64,000 nt of DNA from Stygiolobus caldivivus (GCF_019704315.1 NZ_AP024597.1:62001-126000); one strand, 5' to 3'. Positions 50,672 to 61,098 are shown, counted from the stretch's first letter. Numbers and translations are program-made. Notes: generated by a model not told the origin, from the letters alone.

Positions 50672-52942
50672 ATGAGTGGCTCTCCAAATTCCTATCTATT
50701 TAAATATGATTGGACTAAGCCAGTAGTGATTGAACCGATAGTGAGGATTAAACCAGAATTAGGAATCCAAGTAACGGTAAACATGGAAGGGACTAACCAG
50801 GCAAGGGCTACTGAAGCTTATGCCGGGGCAGGTATGTTCAGGGGTTTCGAGATATTCTTAAGGAATAAGCCAGCACCAGACGTGATAATGTTAACATCAA
50901 GGGAATGCGGAATATGCGGAGAACATCACCAGTTCATTGAGAGGATAGCACAAGAGATGGCTATGGGAGGGTATGCTCCACCTCCATTAGGGCTTGAGAC
51001 GATAATATTAGCTAACGACGCAGCAATGGTATACGACGCTACAGTACACCTGACGGCGTTAGGAGGTCCCGATTGGAGCTCGTTATTCTTCAAAATCGCT
51101 GGTTATTATCCCCCAGAAATTTATCAATTAGCACAGCAGACACCTATTAGCAATGTCTTGGAGTTATCTGAAGCTTTTCCCAACGGTGCTCCTTCAGAAC
51201 TGAAGTTCTCAGGCGTTACAATGAAGACAGTCGCGGATATAATGGACGGGCTAGTCCCTATAATAGGTGCCATATGGCTGGAGGGCGCTTACGTGTGGAG
51301 GATCATGCATGAAGCCGAAGTCCTATACTACTTGAGGATACCTCACCCGATCTCAATGGTACCAGGTGGGATAGGCGTCCCAGCAACAGTAGAAAACCTA
51401 CAAAGGTATCTGCAAAGGTTAATTGACGGTACTGCTTATGCTAAGAAACAAGTAGCGTATTGGGAGGTACTCAACCTCTTCTTAAATGACTACGGAAATA
51501 ACTTCGGGGTACAAGCCTATTATGACAAAAACTTCGACAACTTGGGATTTGCTGAGATGGGAAATAGGCCAGGGAACTTCGTAAGTTACGGTCAGAGTGA
51601 CGTTTCAGAGGCACCTTCAGTAACACCCTCATCTACTCCCGTATCTCCCTATGACGGTACGTATGAGAATATGGGAGATTGGGGGAGGGCTAGAGTAGTT
51701 AAGCCCGGTCTTGTAATACAGACGAGCCCTAACTCTCCACCGACACTGGTGACTAATAGCCTTATTGACATTAACTTAGGTATCAGAGAGTTTGTGGAAT
51801 CATCATTTTACGATGACTGGGTAAACAACCCTCAGGTACCATCAGAAGTCAGCGGGATATCCGAAGATCCTATAGGAAACCCTGTGAGCCCATACCACCC
51901 TTGGAAGAAATGGACTATACCCAGCCCACAGGCTAGAGGATATCCCTTCGGGAGCGGGAACAGCATGGGGAAGTACAGTTGGGCAGTGTCACCTAGAATT
52001 GTACCATATGCGAACCACAAGCCTACAATGAATTCCTTCTTCAACGTTGAAGCAGACCCACAAGCAGTTATGTGGGCCCAAGTATTACAGCCTCAAGCCC
52101 CTCACCCAATATACACCGCTAATTACCCATCAGCCGGGATACAGATCACATATAATAGCAATCAACAATCAGTAACTTGGAACTTACCTAAGACTGTCTC
52201 AGCCAGAATAGCATTACCACCAGAGCTACAAGGGGAGATAGATATCACATATGTATCACCGTGGGCCCTATCTTCCAAACTATCAAACGGTAGTATAACA
52301 GTAGTAACCAATGCTGTGGAAAGGATGAGAGCGAGAGCACATGAGTGTGCTTTAGATGCAGGAGGAGCGTGGATAGGTTGGTTCTCAGCATTAAAATACC
52401 TGACCCAAGGACAGACTGTAGTAAGTAGAGGGAACCAGTATGATTGGACTTACAAGGCAAATACTTCTAATGGTGTTGCTCTAGGAGTAGGAATGAAAGA
52501 GGCTCCCAGAGGGGCACAGTATCACTCGGAGGTAATAGCACCGGGTAGCGGTCCCACCACTCCGACTATAAACCCGCAACAAATACAGCCTACTACAGTG
52601 AACTCAGGTCCCAGAGTAACGGGGAGTTATCAGGACGTGATAGGGACTATAGGGCCGTTCTCGTTACTTGCCCAAAACGGTGGTGCAGGGACTTTTGAGG
52701 AAGTAATACAAGGTAATCCTGCATACAACATTCAAGGTGTACCTAAGCTCACAGTTACTCCGTTCGACCAATGGGACGGGTTTGAGTTTGCCGCTACACT
52801 TAGGTCCTTCGACCCTTGCTTTGTATGTGGAGTCCACGTAGTATTGCCTAACGGAAAAGTGAGGTATATATCCTTAGGGGCCCCAATCGACCTAGCTGAG
52901 TCTGTGAAAGCATTCTATAAGTTTGCAATGAGGGTGAAGTGA
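50672..52942 (+). CDS. hynL: [NiFe] hydrogenase B, large subunit (Isp-type, group 1g-like)
   Basis: A 756-residue large subunit, long for the family because of inserts in its middle (for example around residues 310-420 and 620-680). The NiFe ligands are in SRECGICGEHH (C79, C82) and SFDPCFVCGVHV (C716, C719, H722). A 34-residue tail follows H722 and should be removed by the maturation protease at 57492. It has no signal and would be co-exported with HynS. The gene begins 2 bp after hynS. Catalysis is reversible H2 oxidation, here most likely uptake for respiration. Confidence 0.94.
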   Translation: MSGSPNSYLFKYDWTKPVVIEPIVRIKPELGIQVTVNMEGTNQARATEAYAGAGMFRGFEIFLRNKPAPDVIMLTSRECGICGEHHQFIERIAQEMAMGGYAPPPLGLETIILANDAAMVYDATVHLTALGGPDWSSLFFKIAGYYPPEIYQLAQQTPISNVLELSEAFPNGAPSELKFSGVTMKTVADIMDGLVPIIGAIWLEGAYVWRIMHEAEVLYYLRIPHPISMVPGGIGVPATVENLQRYLQRLIDGTAYAKKQVAYWEVLNLFLNDYGNNFGVQAYYDKNFDNLGFAEMGNRPGNFVSYGQSDVSEAPSVTPSSTPVSPYDGTYENMGDWGRARVVKPGLVIQTSPNSPPTLVTNSLIDINLGIREFVESSFYDDWVNNPQVPSEVSGISEDPIGNPVSPYHPWKKWTIPSPQARGYPFGSGNSMGKYSWAVSPRIVPYANHKPTMNSFFNVEADPQAVMWAQVLQPQAPHPIYTANYPSAGIQITYNSNQQSVTWNLPKTVSARIALPPELQGEIDITYVSPWALSSKLSNGSITVVTNAVERMRARAHECALDAGGAWIGWFSALKYLTQGQTVVSRGNQYDWTYKANTSNGVALGVGMKEAPRGAQYHSEVIAPGSGPTTPTINPQQIQPTTVNSGPRVTGSYQDVIGTIGPFSLLAQNGGAGTFEEVIQGNPAYNIQGVPKLTVTPFDQWDGFEFAATLRSFDPCFVCGVHVVLPNGKVRYISLGAPIDLAESVKAFYKFAMRVK

Positions 52943-52943
52943 A

Positions 52944-53831
52944 ATGATAGTAGTCCATGCTGCAATAGGGGCTAACGGAGGGCCATCTACTCCTTTAAGC
53001 CTTTACTGGTGGGGGCTAAACGTAATCTTCCCGATAGGTATAGTCCTTTTTGTGTTCGGGACTATATACAGAATAGGAAGGGAGTTCCTCTTTAGGAGGA
53101 CTCCGGTGAAGGCACAAGCGGGTTTTGCTACAGAATTTAAAGAGGCTGTAACGTCTATCCCGAGGCCCTTTTCAAGTGCTGCCAGAAAAGACCCACTACT
53201 GATCTTAGAGACGATATTTAATCACATTTTCATCTTAGGGTTAATTATCGTAGTCGGGATACATATCATTGCGTGGAACTATATATTCAGCGAGCTGACG
53301 GGGGTGCAAAACATACTGGGTTGGTTAATGCCGGCTTCAGTACCAGAGTCGTTTACTTCAGGTTACCAACTGGGGATTTTAGGTTCTTCATCGTTCGCCC
53401 ACGGTGGCATACTGAACCCAGTAGGTGCATGGAATTCAGCTGAGGTAGCCACTAATACTATTTCTCCTTGGAGTGTCCTATCTGTAATTGTGAACGGTGA
53501 CTTTATGGCGCTATTAGCATTAGCAGGACTGGCAGGGTATCTGGTAACAAGGATACTGGATGACATCACTAAGCACAGGAGGTTAAGCAGTGTAGGTGAC
53601 TACGTATTCTTGGTACTGCTAGCTGCTATAATCGTCACCGGACTGGGGGCAGCGTATGACTGGGGCGTTCCGTATTTAGGTATACCTAACCAAGCAAATT
53701 GGTACGGGCTTCATATAGCACTGGTTGGCATATTCATAGGCTATACTCCCTTCAGTAAGGCATTCCACATGTTCTGGTACTATGTAAGTAAAGGTTTCGC
53801 TGGTTATAGCTATGGCAGAAGGAGAATTTAA
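52944..53831 (+). CDS. isp1: Isp1, NarI/HmeC-like b-type cytochrome membrane subunit
   Basis: A 295-residue protein with about six hydrophobic helices, for example GLNVIFPIGIVLFVFGTIYR and HIFILGLIIVVGIHIIAWNY. Histidines within helices (NHIFIL, GIHIIAW, YGLHIALVG, KAFHMFWYY) are candidates for binding two b hemes. It resembles Isp1 of Isp-type hydrogenases, which transfers electrons from the hydrogenase to Isp2 and the quinone pool. It starts 1 bp after hynL and overlaps isp2 by 20 bp, so the four genes are co-translated. Confidence 0.82.
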   Translation: MIVVHAAIGANGGPSTPLSLYWWGLNVIFPIGIVLFVFGTIYRIGREFLFRRTPVKAQAGFATEFKEAVTSIPRPFSSAARKDPLLILETIFNHIFILGLIIVVGIHIIAWNYIFSELTGVQNILGWLMPASVPESFTSGYQLGILGSSSFAHGGILNPVGAWNSAEVATNTISPWSVLSVIVNGDFMALLALAGLAGYLVTRILDDITKHRRLSSVGDYVFLVLLAAIIVTGLGAAYDWGVPYLGIPNQANWYGLHIALVGIFIGYTPFSKAFHMFWYYVSKGFAGYSYGRRRI

Positions 53832-55089
53832 ATGTGGGGGGATAAAGGTGAGCGGAAAGAGAGTTGAAATTAATAGAAAGATAGTTTCAAGAGTTACCGA
53901 TGAACTAGCACCGGCAGATGTTATAGGTATCGAAAACTGTATGAGGTGCGGTGTATGTTCATATACCTGCCCGTTCTGGTTATCAAGCAAGTCATCTACA
54001 GACGTCCCTGCTTGGAGGACGTATGAGATAAACAAAATATACTCAATGTATTATACTGCATATGGTATGGTGGCAAGGTTTTTGAGGTTAAGGAGGTTAT
54101 CGAATAAGGAGTTTATGGCGTGGACTGAGTCAGCTTATAACTGCACTGCTTGCGGTGCTTGTACCATGACATCTCCAATGGAGGTCCCTAACTGGTATAC
54201 TGCAATTCTAATGAGGAGGGTGTTGCACCTTTCTGGGTTTAATTTGCCGAGTGCCGAAAAGATGGTAAGTAATACTAAGGATACTGGAAACGCATTAGGT
54301 ATAACAAAAGACCAATGGACTGCAACAGCAAACAGCACAGGACTGCCGGTAGATAAGAAAGGAGCCGACACTTTATATATCCCTACTCCTCTAGAAATAA
54401 AAACGGGTAAAACTTTAACGAGCGTTGCTTCCGTTATGTCAAAACTGGGAGTTAACTATACTGTAAGCTCCGTAATATCTGACCCAGGTTACTATGCTTA
54501 TATGTTAGGAGGTTTTGAAACAGCTAGAAAGGTCTATGAAAATATAGCCGAAGCGGTAAAGACTTTAGGAGTTAAAAAGATCGTAACCACGGACGGCACA
54601 GCGTATTTCTGGTTAAGGTGGCAGGGACCTAAGAGCACTAGAATGGAACTACCTTCTGAAATACAGCATATTACACAAGTAGTCTACGAGAAATATAAAG
54701 GTGGGAACGTCAAGTTGAAGAAAGCTGACGTGGATACCCCTGTTGCAGTCCACTACTCTGAATTCCTGAGTAGGTTAGGGGGAGTAGAGGAACCACCTAG
54801 AGAATTACTCAGACTTACAGTACCTCAATTTAAGGAGCCCAAGGTCCCGCCTTCCTCGGATAAGCTCTACACGTGCGGACATATGTTGGAGCTATTGGAC
54901 GAGAAGAAAGACACTGTAAAGAAAGCTAGGGAATACGTTATGACACAGCTAAATAAGTGGGGCGGAAAAACCGTAGTAGTATTCGACCCTAACTGTAAAC
55001 TCTCATTAGAGAGCGGGGTCAAAGATAACCAAGGGAGCTTTAAGGTGATTGACATCACTACTATATTAGATGGGGCGATAGTAAAGTGA
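53812..55089 (+). CDS. isp2: Isp2, HdrD-like iron-sulfur protein
   Basis: A 425-residue protein with an N-terminal ferredoxin-like part and a C-terminal region that matches HdrD/DsrK-type proteins only in part. The first cluster motif is complete: NCMRCGVCSYTCPFW. The second reads NCTACGACTMTSPMEVPNW, where the fourth cysteine is serine, so that cluster has three cysteines. In the C-terminal part the CCG motif is reduced: VHYSEFLSRLG, YTCGHMLE and DPNCKLSLE keep single cysteines. It probably accepts electrons from Isp1. It overlaps the next small gene in a 4-nt GTGA. Confidence 0.85.
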   Translation: MAEGEFKCGGIKVSGKRVEINRKIVSRVTDELAPADVIGIENCMRCGVCSYTCPFWLSSKSSTDVPAWRTYEINKIYSMYYTAYGMVARFLRLRRLSNKEFMAWTESAYNCTACGACTMTSPMEVPNWYTAILMRRVLHLSGFNLPSAEKMVSNTKDTGNALGITKDQWTATANSTGLPVDKKGADTLYIPTPLEIKTGKTLTSVASVMSKLGVNYTVSSVISDPGYYAYMLGGFETARKVYENIAEAVKTLGVKKIVTTDGTAYFWLRWQGPKSTRMELPSEIQHITQVVYEKYKGGNVKLKKADVDTPVAVHYSEFLSRLGGVEEPPRELLRLTVPQFKEPKVPPSSDKLYTCGHMLELLDEKKDTVKKAREYVMTQLNKWGGKTVVVFDPNCKLSLESGVKDNQGSFKVIDITTILDGAIVK

Positions 55090-55313
55090 GTATATTATCT
55101 AGGATCTTAGGATTAGATGAGATAAAGAGATCAGTCCTCGACGAGTATACTCTGTTTAAAGAACTGCTTACCATCAGAGTCCCTTCGGAGGACAATAATG
55201 ACGTCTTAAAAGAAATACTCTCGCTTTACGGAATAAATGTAGATGAGAAAACTTCAAGGGAAGAGATGTTAGAGAAACTTACTAATGAGCTCAAGCCGAA
55301 AAAGCGTGGATAA
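55086..55313 (+). CDS. Small hydrogenase-operon protein (75 aa)
   Basis: A 75-residue helical protein started by GTG in a GTGA overlap with isp2. It has no membrane segment and no cysteines. The leucine/glutamate pattern (RSVLDEYTLFKELLTIRVPS) and SREEMLEKLTNELK suggest an alpha-helical chaperone-like or assembly protein. I do not recognise the family. The operon position makes a role in hydrogenase B likely. Confidence 0.6.
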   Translation: MSILSRILGLDEIKRSVLDEYTLFKELLTIRVPSEDNNDVLKEILSLYGINVDEKTSREEMLEKLTNELKPKKRG

Positions 55314-55315
55314 AA

Positions 55316-55765
55316 TTGGCTATTATAGGTGCTGTCGGGTATTGGTACCAAGGTGACTACCAAATACCGCTCATCGTCATGGAAGAGCTGAGAAAGGAAG
55401 GAATAGAAGTATTAGACCTGAGCATGGGTGCGATTAAGGCATCTACTTTTTTATCCGAAATTTCTCCCTCAAAACTTATCCTATTGGCAAGTGAGAAGAG
55501 GGGGAAGAGAGAGTTAAGAGTGTATAGACCGGAAAGTGAAGACGCGTTCTCTCAGTGGGCCGACCTCTATAATAACATGAAAGCCTATTATATGGACGTA
55601 GATAGTCTAATTAAAGCGGGGAACGCATTAGGCAGTCTACCCGAAAATACTATAGTAGTGGAGTGTGAAGTAGAAAATGGAGAGGGTGAAGTAAGCGAAT
55701 GGGGAAGACAGTGCATCAAACTAATGAAAGAGGAGGTGTACAAACTATTGGGAGTGAAGCATTAG
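55316..55765 (+). CDS. HycI/HybD-like protein without the metal site
   Basis: A 149-residue protein with the fold outline of hydrogenase maturation proteases: MAIIGAVGYWYQGDYQIPLI (where the family has GxGNxLxxDDGxG), then an early helix, VLDLSMGAI and KLILLASEKRGK (where the family has VDA). The second acid of the family's DD/DE pair, the aspartate in VDA and the later histidine, which together hold nickel in the true enzyme, are all missing. It may be a degenerate paralogue that acts as a chaperone. The TTG at 55316 is 2 nt after the preceding stop. Protease activity is unlikely. Confidence 0.55.
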   Translation: MAIIGAVGYWYQGDYQIPLIVMEELRKEGIEVLDLSMGAIKASTFLSEISPSKLILLASEKRGKRELRVYRPESEDAFSQWADLYNNMKAYYMDVDSLIKAGNALGSLPENTIVVECEVENGEGEVSEWGRQCIKLMKEEVYKLLGVKH

Positions 55766-56256
55766 GAGAGGTGAAAGAGAAGGCATACTTGGTCACTTTC
55801 ACCAGGGGTATCCCCAAAGACCTATTAGACAAACTGTTAGACGGTATAGCTGCGGACATTATACCAGACGAGAGGAGCCCGAATTTCATAAAACAGATCG
55901 CATTCCTTAAAGGCGATGTCCAGTTCTACGTCGACTCATTACTCGCCAGACTCCTCAGGAATAACATTAACCCTGATGATGTAGTCTGGTCTTATGAGAT
56001 ATACCTTGAAGTAGAGTTAAAGAAAAAAGTAAGCTTAGTGAAAGTACCCTCTGTTTTACCCCTCGTGGGCAATGTGACGAACACCGGGATCATAATAAGT
56101 AATGACCCCGATCTGAAGATGAGAGTCAGGAAATTTACGACAGTCCAAATAGATAGGACGGTAAAAGTAATTAAGAGAGATGAAAAACCTATCAAGATCC
56201 AGAACGTATTGACGGAATTAGGGGAGTTAATAAGCAAACTTATAACATCACCATAG
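55699..56256 (+). CDS. Hypothetical protein, last gene of the hydrogenase B operon
   Basis: A protein of up to 185 residues. The ATG at 55699 would overlap the previous gene by 67 bp. A GTG at 55771, 5 bp after its stop and just behind an AGGAGAG site, would give a 162-residue protein starting at KEKAYLVTFTRGIPKDLL and looks more natural. The protein has alternating strands and helices, no cysteine motif and no membrane segment. The family is unknown. Operon position suggests a hydrogenase accessory factor. Confidence 0.55.
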   Translation: MGKTVHQTNERGGVQTIGSEALGEVKEKAYLVTFTRGIPKDLLDKLLDGIAADIIPDERSPNFIKQIAFLKGDVQFYVDSLLARLLRNNINPDDVVWSYEIYLEVELKKKVSLVKVPSVLPLVGNVTNTGIIISNDPDLKMRVRKFTTVQIDRTVKVIKRDEKPIKIQNVLTELGELISKLITSP

Positions 56257-56727
56257 TAGCTGATACTTTAAGGGGAGACTAACGGACACATGCTAAAACC
56301 ACCCGAGACCCGTCTGTAACCACAGGCAAGAGTATATTTCACCGATATTAACAAAATTGGGGGTAGGGGAAAGCCTCGCCAAGAGAATAGCCCCTTATAT
56401 TTACATACCCACTTGTTGAAACATTTTTAGTGACGTTAATGATGCTCCTCACCAGCTCGATTGAGGGCTTAATGGGACTGAGAGAGGGGACACCTATCGC
56501 TCCTTTTTCACGGGATCCGGAGGCATTCTGTGATGGGTACACACTTTCCAGAGCGGAAATCTGACCCACTCGACTGTCCACCAAATGTAATTCCGAATCA
56601 ATAGTGGGAGCGATGAGCCCTCTGGGAGGGAGCCCTTCCAAGGAAGTCAATTATGAAGACTATAGATGATTTTCTTTTTACATCACATTTAAATAATTAG
56701 TTAATTATATTATTATTGTGTTAAAAA
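56257..56727. other. Gene-poor interval with a minus-strand open frame
   Basis: A minus-strand frame (56348-56650) could encode a 100-residue peptide of odd, serine/proline-rich composition. It has no recognisable domain and may be a remnant or chance ORF. CATTTAAATAATTAG at 56687-56701 is a TATA-like box about 27-40 bp before the next gene. Confidence 0.35.
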
Positions 56728-57492
56728 ATGTCCGAGATCTCTCCGTTTGACTTGCAACTAAGAAAAGTAGACGTGATAAAACAATTAGATAAAAGCTTGG
56801 ACGAAGCTAAAAGGATATACGACGCTTGCTCCAAGGAAGGAGTAAAACTATTACTCTACGGGTCAGTTGGGATATACAGTAATGTGAAAGAGAATAAAAT
56901 AGCCGTAGAATTACTTAGACTCTATAGACGTAACGGTATTCAGGACATAAATTTCATCGTAAAACCAGAGAGTAGGGACAAATTCAAAGAGGTAATTTAC
57001 AGTCTCGACTACACTCCATACATTCACTTGGAAAGGACATTAGGTCAGATAGCCGGGATGTTCTTTAAAGAGGAAATAACGGTTAAGGTTTACTACTCCG
57101 ATGAAATGAAATTCAGCCACATAATCCCGATAAACTGGAACTCCGAGTTTACGTTTGATAGACAAGACTTACTTTTATCGAAACTCCAGATGCACTTCCC
57201 TACCAATAAAGACCTGTCAGACATAATCGCCCTAATGTTGTTTGATATCCCTGAAGACAAGGTGTTAGACCTCACATCAAGGGACTGGGGGCTATGGAAA
57301 GACGTAACCAGTAACTTACAAAAAAGCAGGGAGTTGGTCTCAAAGCTAATAACGGACGAAATAAGAGAAAGGGACGAGTTAATGCCGGTGATATCAAAGC
57401 TAGTAAAGCTCCATGGGAGAATAATGAACTCACCCAAACAAAAGAGCTGGGAACCAATGCCTGAAGATGCCAAGTACTGGCGTGACTTTTAA
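56728..57492 (+). CDS. Nucleotidyltransferase-like protein upstream of the hydrogenase protease
   Basis: A 254-residue protein. Residues 30-60 (KEGVKLLLYGSVGIYSNVKE) resemble the GS motif of the polymerase-beta-type nucleotidyltransferase fold, and INFIVKPESRDKFKEVIYSL supports an alpha/beta core. EEITVKVYYSD could hold an acidic strand, but the usual DxD pair is not clear. It overlaps the protease gene by 1 base (TAATG), which places it in the maturation operon. Its role there is unknown. I would treat the fold call as tentative. Confidence 0.5.
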   Translation: MSEISPFDLQLRKVDVIKQLDKSLDEAKRIYDACSKEGVKLLLYGSVGIYSNVKENKIAVELLRLYRRNGIQDINFIVKPESRDKFKEVIYSLDYTPYIHLERTLGQIAGMFFKEEITVKVYYSDEMKFSHIIPINWNSEFTFDRQDLLLSKLQMHFPTNKDLSDIIALMLFDIPEDKVLDLTSRDWGLWKDVTSNLQKSRELVSKLITDEIRERDELMPVISKLVKLHGRIMNSPKQKSWEPMPEDAKYWRDF

Positions 57493-58028
57493 TGATGAGG
57501 GTAGGTATAATAGGTGTAGGTAACAGGATAATGGGTGATGACGGGCTCGGGTCTTATCTAGCCCAAGCGTTATACGGTAACGCTGAGGGGGCTGAAGTCA
57601 TCGACCTAGGTAGTGCTGGAATAAACGCAATAGACTACCTTAAAGAGTTTGACGTGATCGTTATTTTAGACGCTGTTGCAGTAGATCAGGAAGGGGTATT
57701 CGTCTCGGAAGAAAAGATAAACGAAGGGGATACTGACCAAGTTACGTCAACGGTTTTAGATATGGAAATTTCTGGCTCACACGGTCTCGGGATCCAGAGC
57801 ACCCTCTTCATCCTGAAGCTTATGGGCTATTCACCGAAAATCTATATTATAGGGCATAAGCCATATGTTTTAGAGCCCATGAGCGGTATATCGGAGAAAT
57901 TGAGAGAGAAAGTCCCCCAAATCTTAGACATACTCCAAGAGGTCTTGAAACCGTATAACGTGAAGATAAATAAAGACCGTACACTGAAAGCCTTCCAAGA
58001 GGTGTTAAGTTCTGATAGACCTTTCTAG
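57492..58028 (+). CDS. [NiFe] hydrogenase maturation protease (HyaD/HybD family)
   Basis: A 178-residue endopeptidase that removes the C-terminal tail of the large subunit after nickel is inserted. GIIGVGNRIMGDDGLGSYLA at residues 5-24 is the family signature with D17 as a nickel ligand. IVILDAVAV holds D60 and SGSHGLGIQ holds H97, completing the metal site. Two large subunits here (B and C) have tails to remove. Subunit A has none. It lies in an operon with the NTase-like gene, an unknown gene and hypF. Confidence 0.93.
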   Translation: MMRVGIIGVGNRIMGDDGLGSYLAQALYGNAEGAEVIDLGSAGINAIDYLKEFDVIVILDAVAVDQEGVFVSEEKINEGDTDQVTSTVLDMEISGSHGLGIQSTLFILKLMGYSPKIYIIGHKPYVLEPMSGISEKLREKVPQILDILQEVLKPYNVKINKDRTLKAFQEVLSSDRPF

Positions 58029-58053
58029 CAATAGAAACAGTTTAAGCGAGATT

Positions 58054-58674
58054 GTGGGCGAAATACCTTACAATACGCTCCTGCTCCTTAACATGAACAT
58101 ATGGGTCGCCAGAGACAAGTTGGCTAAAGTAGTGGAAGGAAATCCCGTAATAAAGCCCCTCTATCTATACTTACCTTCAGACGTCATCGTTTCGTTAATC
58201 TTTAATGAGAAAATAAAGGTCGGCGAGCTCAGACTAAGTATAACTAAGCCGAGCATAATACTGTCTCCCTACTATGTGGTGAAGGCTTTAAAGGAGTGGG
58301 ACTTATTAGCCCACGAGACCAAGCTGTATAAGGACGAAGTTGTGCTAGCTAATTCAAGAGACGACATATGTGATAACGATAAAGTGGTGGTTACACAATA
58401 CGACATATCTAAGAGGTTAATTGATAAGAAATTCGTAACGTCTTGCGGAATTGAGTATAAACCCAAATATTACTTTGTACCCTCTAACGAAAGAATAGAC
58501 AGCGCGAGAGAAGGGTTAACTACAGTCCTATACAGATCTGAAGCAGAAAAACTGAACGTAACTTATTTCTCTACCGGGCTCACCGTAGACTTTCATCTCT
58601 CTCTATTCAAGAACTTCTCAGACAAAGAGACCAGATTATACGAGAGCTTGAGGGATATACTACTGGTGGTCTAA
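58054..58674 (+). CDS. Hypothetical protein of the hydrogenase maturation operon
   Basis: A 206-residue soluble protein. The GTG at 58054 is the first start codon after an in-frame stop, although the frame upstream (58022-58053) is also open and looks coding. It has no cysteine motif beyond two or three scattered cysteines ([15 protein letters not shown]). I do not recognise the family. It overlaps hypF by 1 base (TAATG), so it is very likely translated together with hypF and the protease. Confidence 0.6.
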   Translation: MGEIPYNTLLLLNMNIWVARDKLAKVVEGNPVIKPLYLYLPSDVIVSLIFNEKIKVGELRLSITKPSIILSPYYVVKALKEWDLLAHETKLYKDEVVLANSRDDICDNDKVVVTQYDISKRLIDKKFVTSCGIEYKPKYYFVPSNERIDSAREGLTTVLYRSEAEKLNVTYFSTGLTVDFHLSLFKNFSDKETRLYESLRDILLVV

Positions 58675-60905
58675 TGGCTTGTTATAAATTAACAATTACC
58701 GGGATCGTACAAGGTGTAGGGTTCAGGCCATTTATATTCAGGATAGCGAGGAAAAGCGGGTTAAGGGGTTACGTTAAAAACCTGGGCGGAAGTGAAGTGG
58801 AAGTATTGATACAAGGGGACAAGCAGAATATAGGGTATTTCATGGAACGCCTATTTAGGGATGTCCCCGAAGTGGCTAAGATAGAGAAAGTGGTCAGTGA
58901 AGAAGTCGAATGTGGAGAGTGGAATGACTTCTCTATCCTCCCCAGCGGGGACACGATAAAAGAGCCCAGCCAGATCCCTCCTGATTTTGCAGTATGTGAA
59001 GATTGTCTAAAGGAAGTACTAGACCAAAAGGACAGGCGGTTCAGGTACCCGTTCAACAGTTGCGTAAAATGTGGCCCCAGGTACTCCATGCTGTATACGG
59101 CCCCTTATGACAGGGAGAATACGTCAATGAAAGACTTCCCGCTATGCGAAGACTGCCTACATGAGTACCGTGACCCCGATAACGAAAGGAGGTTCGACGC
59201 TCAAGGGATAAGTTGCCCCCAATGCGGTCCTAAACTTTATCTGACTACTATAGACGGAGATGTAGTGGGAGGAGACCCCTTTGTAACTACAGCAAAGCTC
59301 CTCTCGGAGGGATATATTATAGCGGTGAAAGGGATAGGAGGTTTCCACATCATAGCCGACCCGTTTAACGACGATGTAGTCTTGAAGTTGAGGAACAGGA
59401 AGAACAGACCGCAAAAGCCTTTTGCAGTAATGGCGAAGTCGCTAGAAGTAATAGAGAAATATGCCGTAATCACTGATAAAGAAAGGGAGCTTTTGACTTC
59501 TCCCGAAAGACCTATCGTCCTCCTGAGAAAGAGGGGTGACGACTATACGCTATCTAAGTACATATCACCCGGGTTGGATAGAGAAGGGTTCTTCCTGTTT
59601 TATACCCCTCTCCATTACCTGCTCTTGGAAGAATACCCTCAGCACCTTTTCATAGCCACGAGTGGTAACAGACACGGCTCCCCTATGTGTATTAATGAGG
59701 AATGTGTGAGGGAGAAGTTAAAGGGAATAGTCGATTACGTACTTTTCCACAACAGAAAGATAGTAAATAGAGTAGACGACAGCGTGATAAGAGTATCAGC
59801 AGATAGGACAATATTGTTGAGGAGGAGTAGGGGTTTTGCCCCCTTATGGATAGAGCTAAAAGACAGAGTATTAAAAGAGGACGTAATTGCCTTGGGGGCC
59901 GAACTCCAAAATGCCGGTGCTGTCGCGCTAAAAAACAAGGTAATACTAACCCAATATATAGGAGATACCGATGAGTATTCTACATTGATGGAGCTCGAGG
60001 ACTATATCTTGAAGTTTGTCAAGATGTACTCTTTAAGACCCCGCGTGGTCATAGTGGATAAAAATCCAGTATACCAAAGCGTTTATTTAGGTGAAAAATT
60101 AGCGGAAAAGTTCTCAGCTAAACTAGTGAAAGTCCAACACCATGTAGCCCACGTCCTCAGCGTAGCGGCCGAGAACGGAATTGAGAGGGGGGTAGGGATA
60201 GGGATAGACGGCATAGGATACGGAGATGACGGAAACGGGTGGGGTGGAGAGATAATAAAATTTGAAGGAGCTAGCTACGAAAGGAAGCACCACCTGAAGT
60301 ACGTCCCATACACGGGTGGAGACGTAAATGCAATGAGGCCTAGGAGGATGCTCGCAATGTTCTTGTCCACTCTGATGAAATGGGACGAAGCGGTCAAGTT
60401 TGCGGGGATAAGAGAGGAAGAAGCAAGGATATTGGAAAAGGTCATCAGGAAACCGGGTCTAATGACGTCAAGTACGGGTAGATTTTTAGACGCTGTCTCG
60501 GCACTCCTTAACGTCTGCGACCAGAGGACTTATGAAGGCGAACCTGCAATGAAACTAGAGGCGGTTGCCAGAGGTGGTAGGCTATTAGACTTGTCCATAA
60601 AAATTAAGGGAGAGGAAATCGACACACCGTCGGCCTTCCAGTGGCTAATCGAGAACATGGATAAGTACGACGTAAAGGACATAGCTTATACTGTACAGTA
60701 CAGGTTGGGAGAAGCCCTAATTAAGGCTGCAATAAAATACGATAACAGAGTGGTTGTATCAGGGGGAGCCGCTGTAAATGAGTACATTTTAAGGGGGATG
60801 CTCGAAAACAGTGAAGGGGCTGAGGTCATTCTACCCAGAAAAGTCCCAGCGAATGACGGAGGGATCGCCTTAGGACAAGTCTATTATTATGCACTGAATG
60901 GTTAA
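58674..60905 (+). CDS. hypF: HypF, carbamoyltransferase for hydrogenase cyanide ligands
   Basis: A 743-residue protein of normal HypF length. HypF activates carbamoyl phosphate and passes the carbamoyl group to HypE, which makes the CN ligands of the NiFe site. Order of domains: an acylphosphatase-like domain ([20 protein letters not shown], residues 9-28), two zinc fingers of the C-x2-C type (VCEDCLKEV with CVKCGPRYS, and CEDCLHEY with CPQCGPKL, about residues 108-190), a YrdC-like domain and a Kae1-like C-terminal domain with [12 protein letters not shown]. The gene overlaps the preceding stop by one base. It serves all hydrogenases here. Confidence 0.96.
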   Translation: MACYKLTITGIVQGVGFRPFIFRIARKSGLRGYVKNLGGSEVEVLIQGDKQNIGYFMERLFRDVPEVAKIEKVVSEEVECGEWNDFSILPSGDTIKEPSQIPPDFAVCEDCLKEVLDQKDRRFRYPFNSCVKCGPRYSMLYTAPYDRENTSMKDFPLCEDCLHEYRDPDNERRFDAQGISCPQCGPKLYLTTIDGDVVGGDPFVTTAKLLSEGYIIAVKGIGGFHIIADPFNDDVVLKLRNRKNRPQKPFAVMAKSLEVIEKYAVITDKERELLTSPERPIVLLRKRGDDYTLSKYISPGLDREGFFLFYTPLHYLLLEEYPQHLFIATSGNRHGSPMCINEECVREKLKGIVDYVLFHNRKIVNRVDDSVIRVSADRTILLRRSRGFAPLWIELKDRVLKEDVIALGAELQNAGAVALKNKVILTQYIGDTDEYSTLMELEDYILKFVKMYSLRPRVVIVDKNPVYQSVYLGEKLAEKFSAKLVKVQHHVAHVLSVAAENGIERGVGIGIDGIGYGDDGNGWGGEIIKFEGASYERKHHLKYVPYTGGDVNAMRPRRMLAMFLSTLMKWDEAVKFAGIREEEARILEKVIRKPGLMTSSTGRFLDAVSALLNVCDQRTYEGEPAMKLEAVARGGRLLDLSIKIKGEEIDTPSAFQWLIENMDKYDVKDIAYTVQYRLGEALIKAAIKYDNRVVVSGGAAVNEYILRGMLENSEGAEVILPRKVPANDGGIALGQVYYYALNG

Positions 60906-61098
60906 GGCCTTCGTTTTCCTCTCTCAAGGGCTTACGCGTGTTAACCCTACACCTTACTCTTCTTTCTCTCCTTAAACCCCTTATTCTCATTTCAGCACAA
61001 GTTCCTTTCATTTCCGCTGTAAACCCCTTATCTCCACAGGGTATTTTTCCCGTTCTCAACAGCCTCTAAGATATAAAGTTTTACCACTCTTAAGTTTT

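Noticed and set aside
56348-56650. A 100-codon minus-strand ORF between the hydrogenase B and maturation operons.
   Set aside because: The composition is odd, with no domain or convincing start signal. I could not connect it to a transposase or RNA element, so it is only mentioned as an interval feature.
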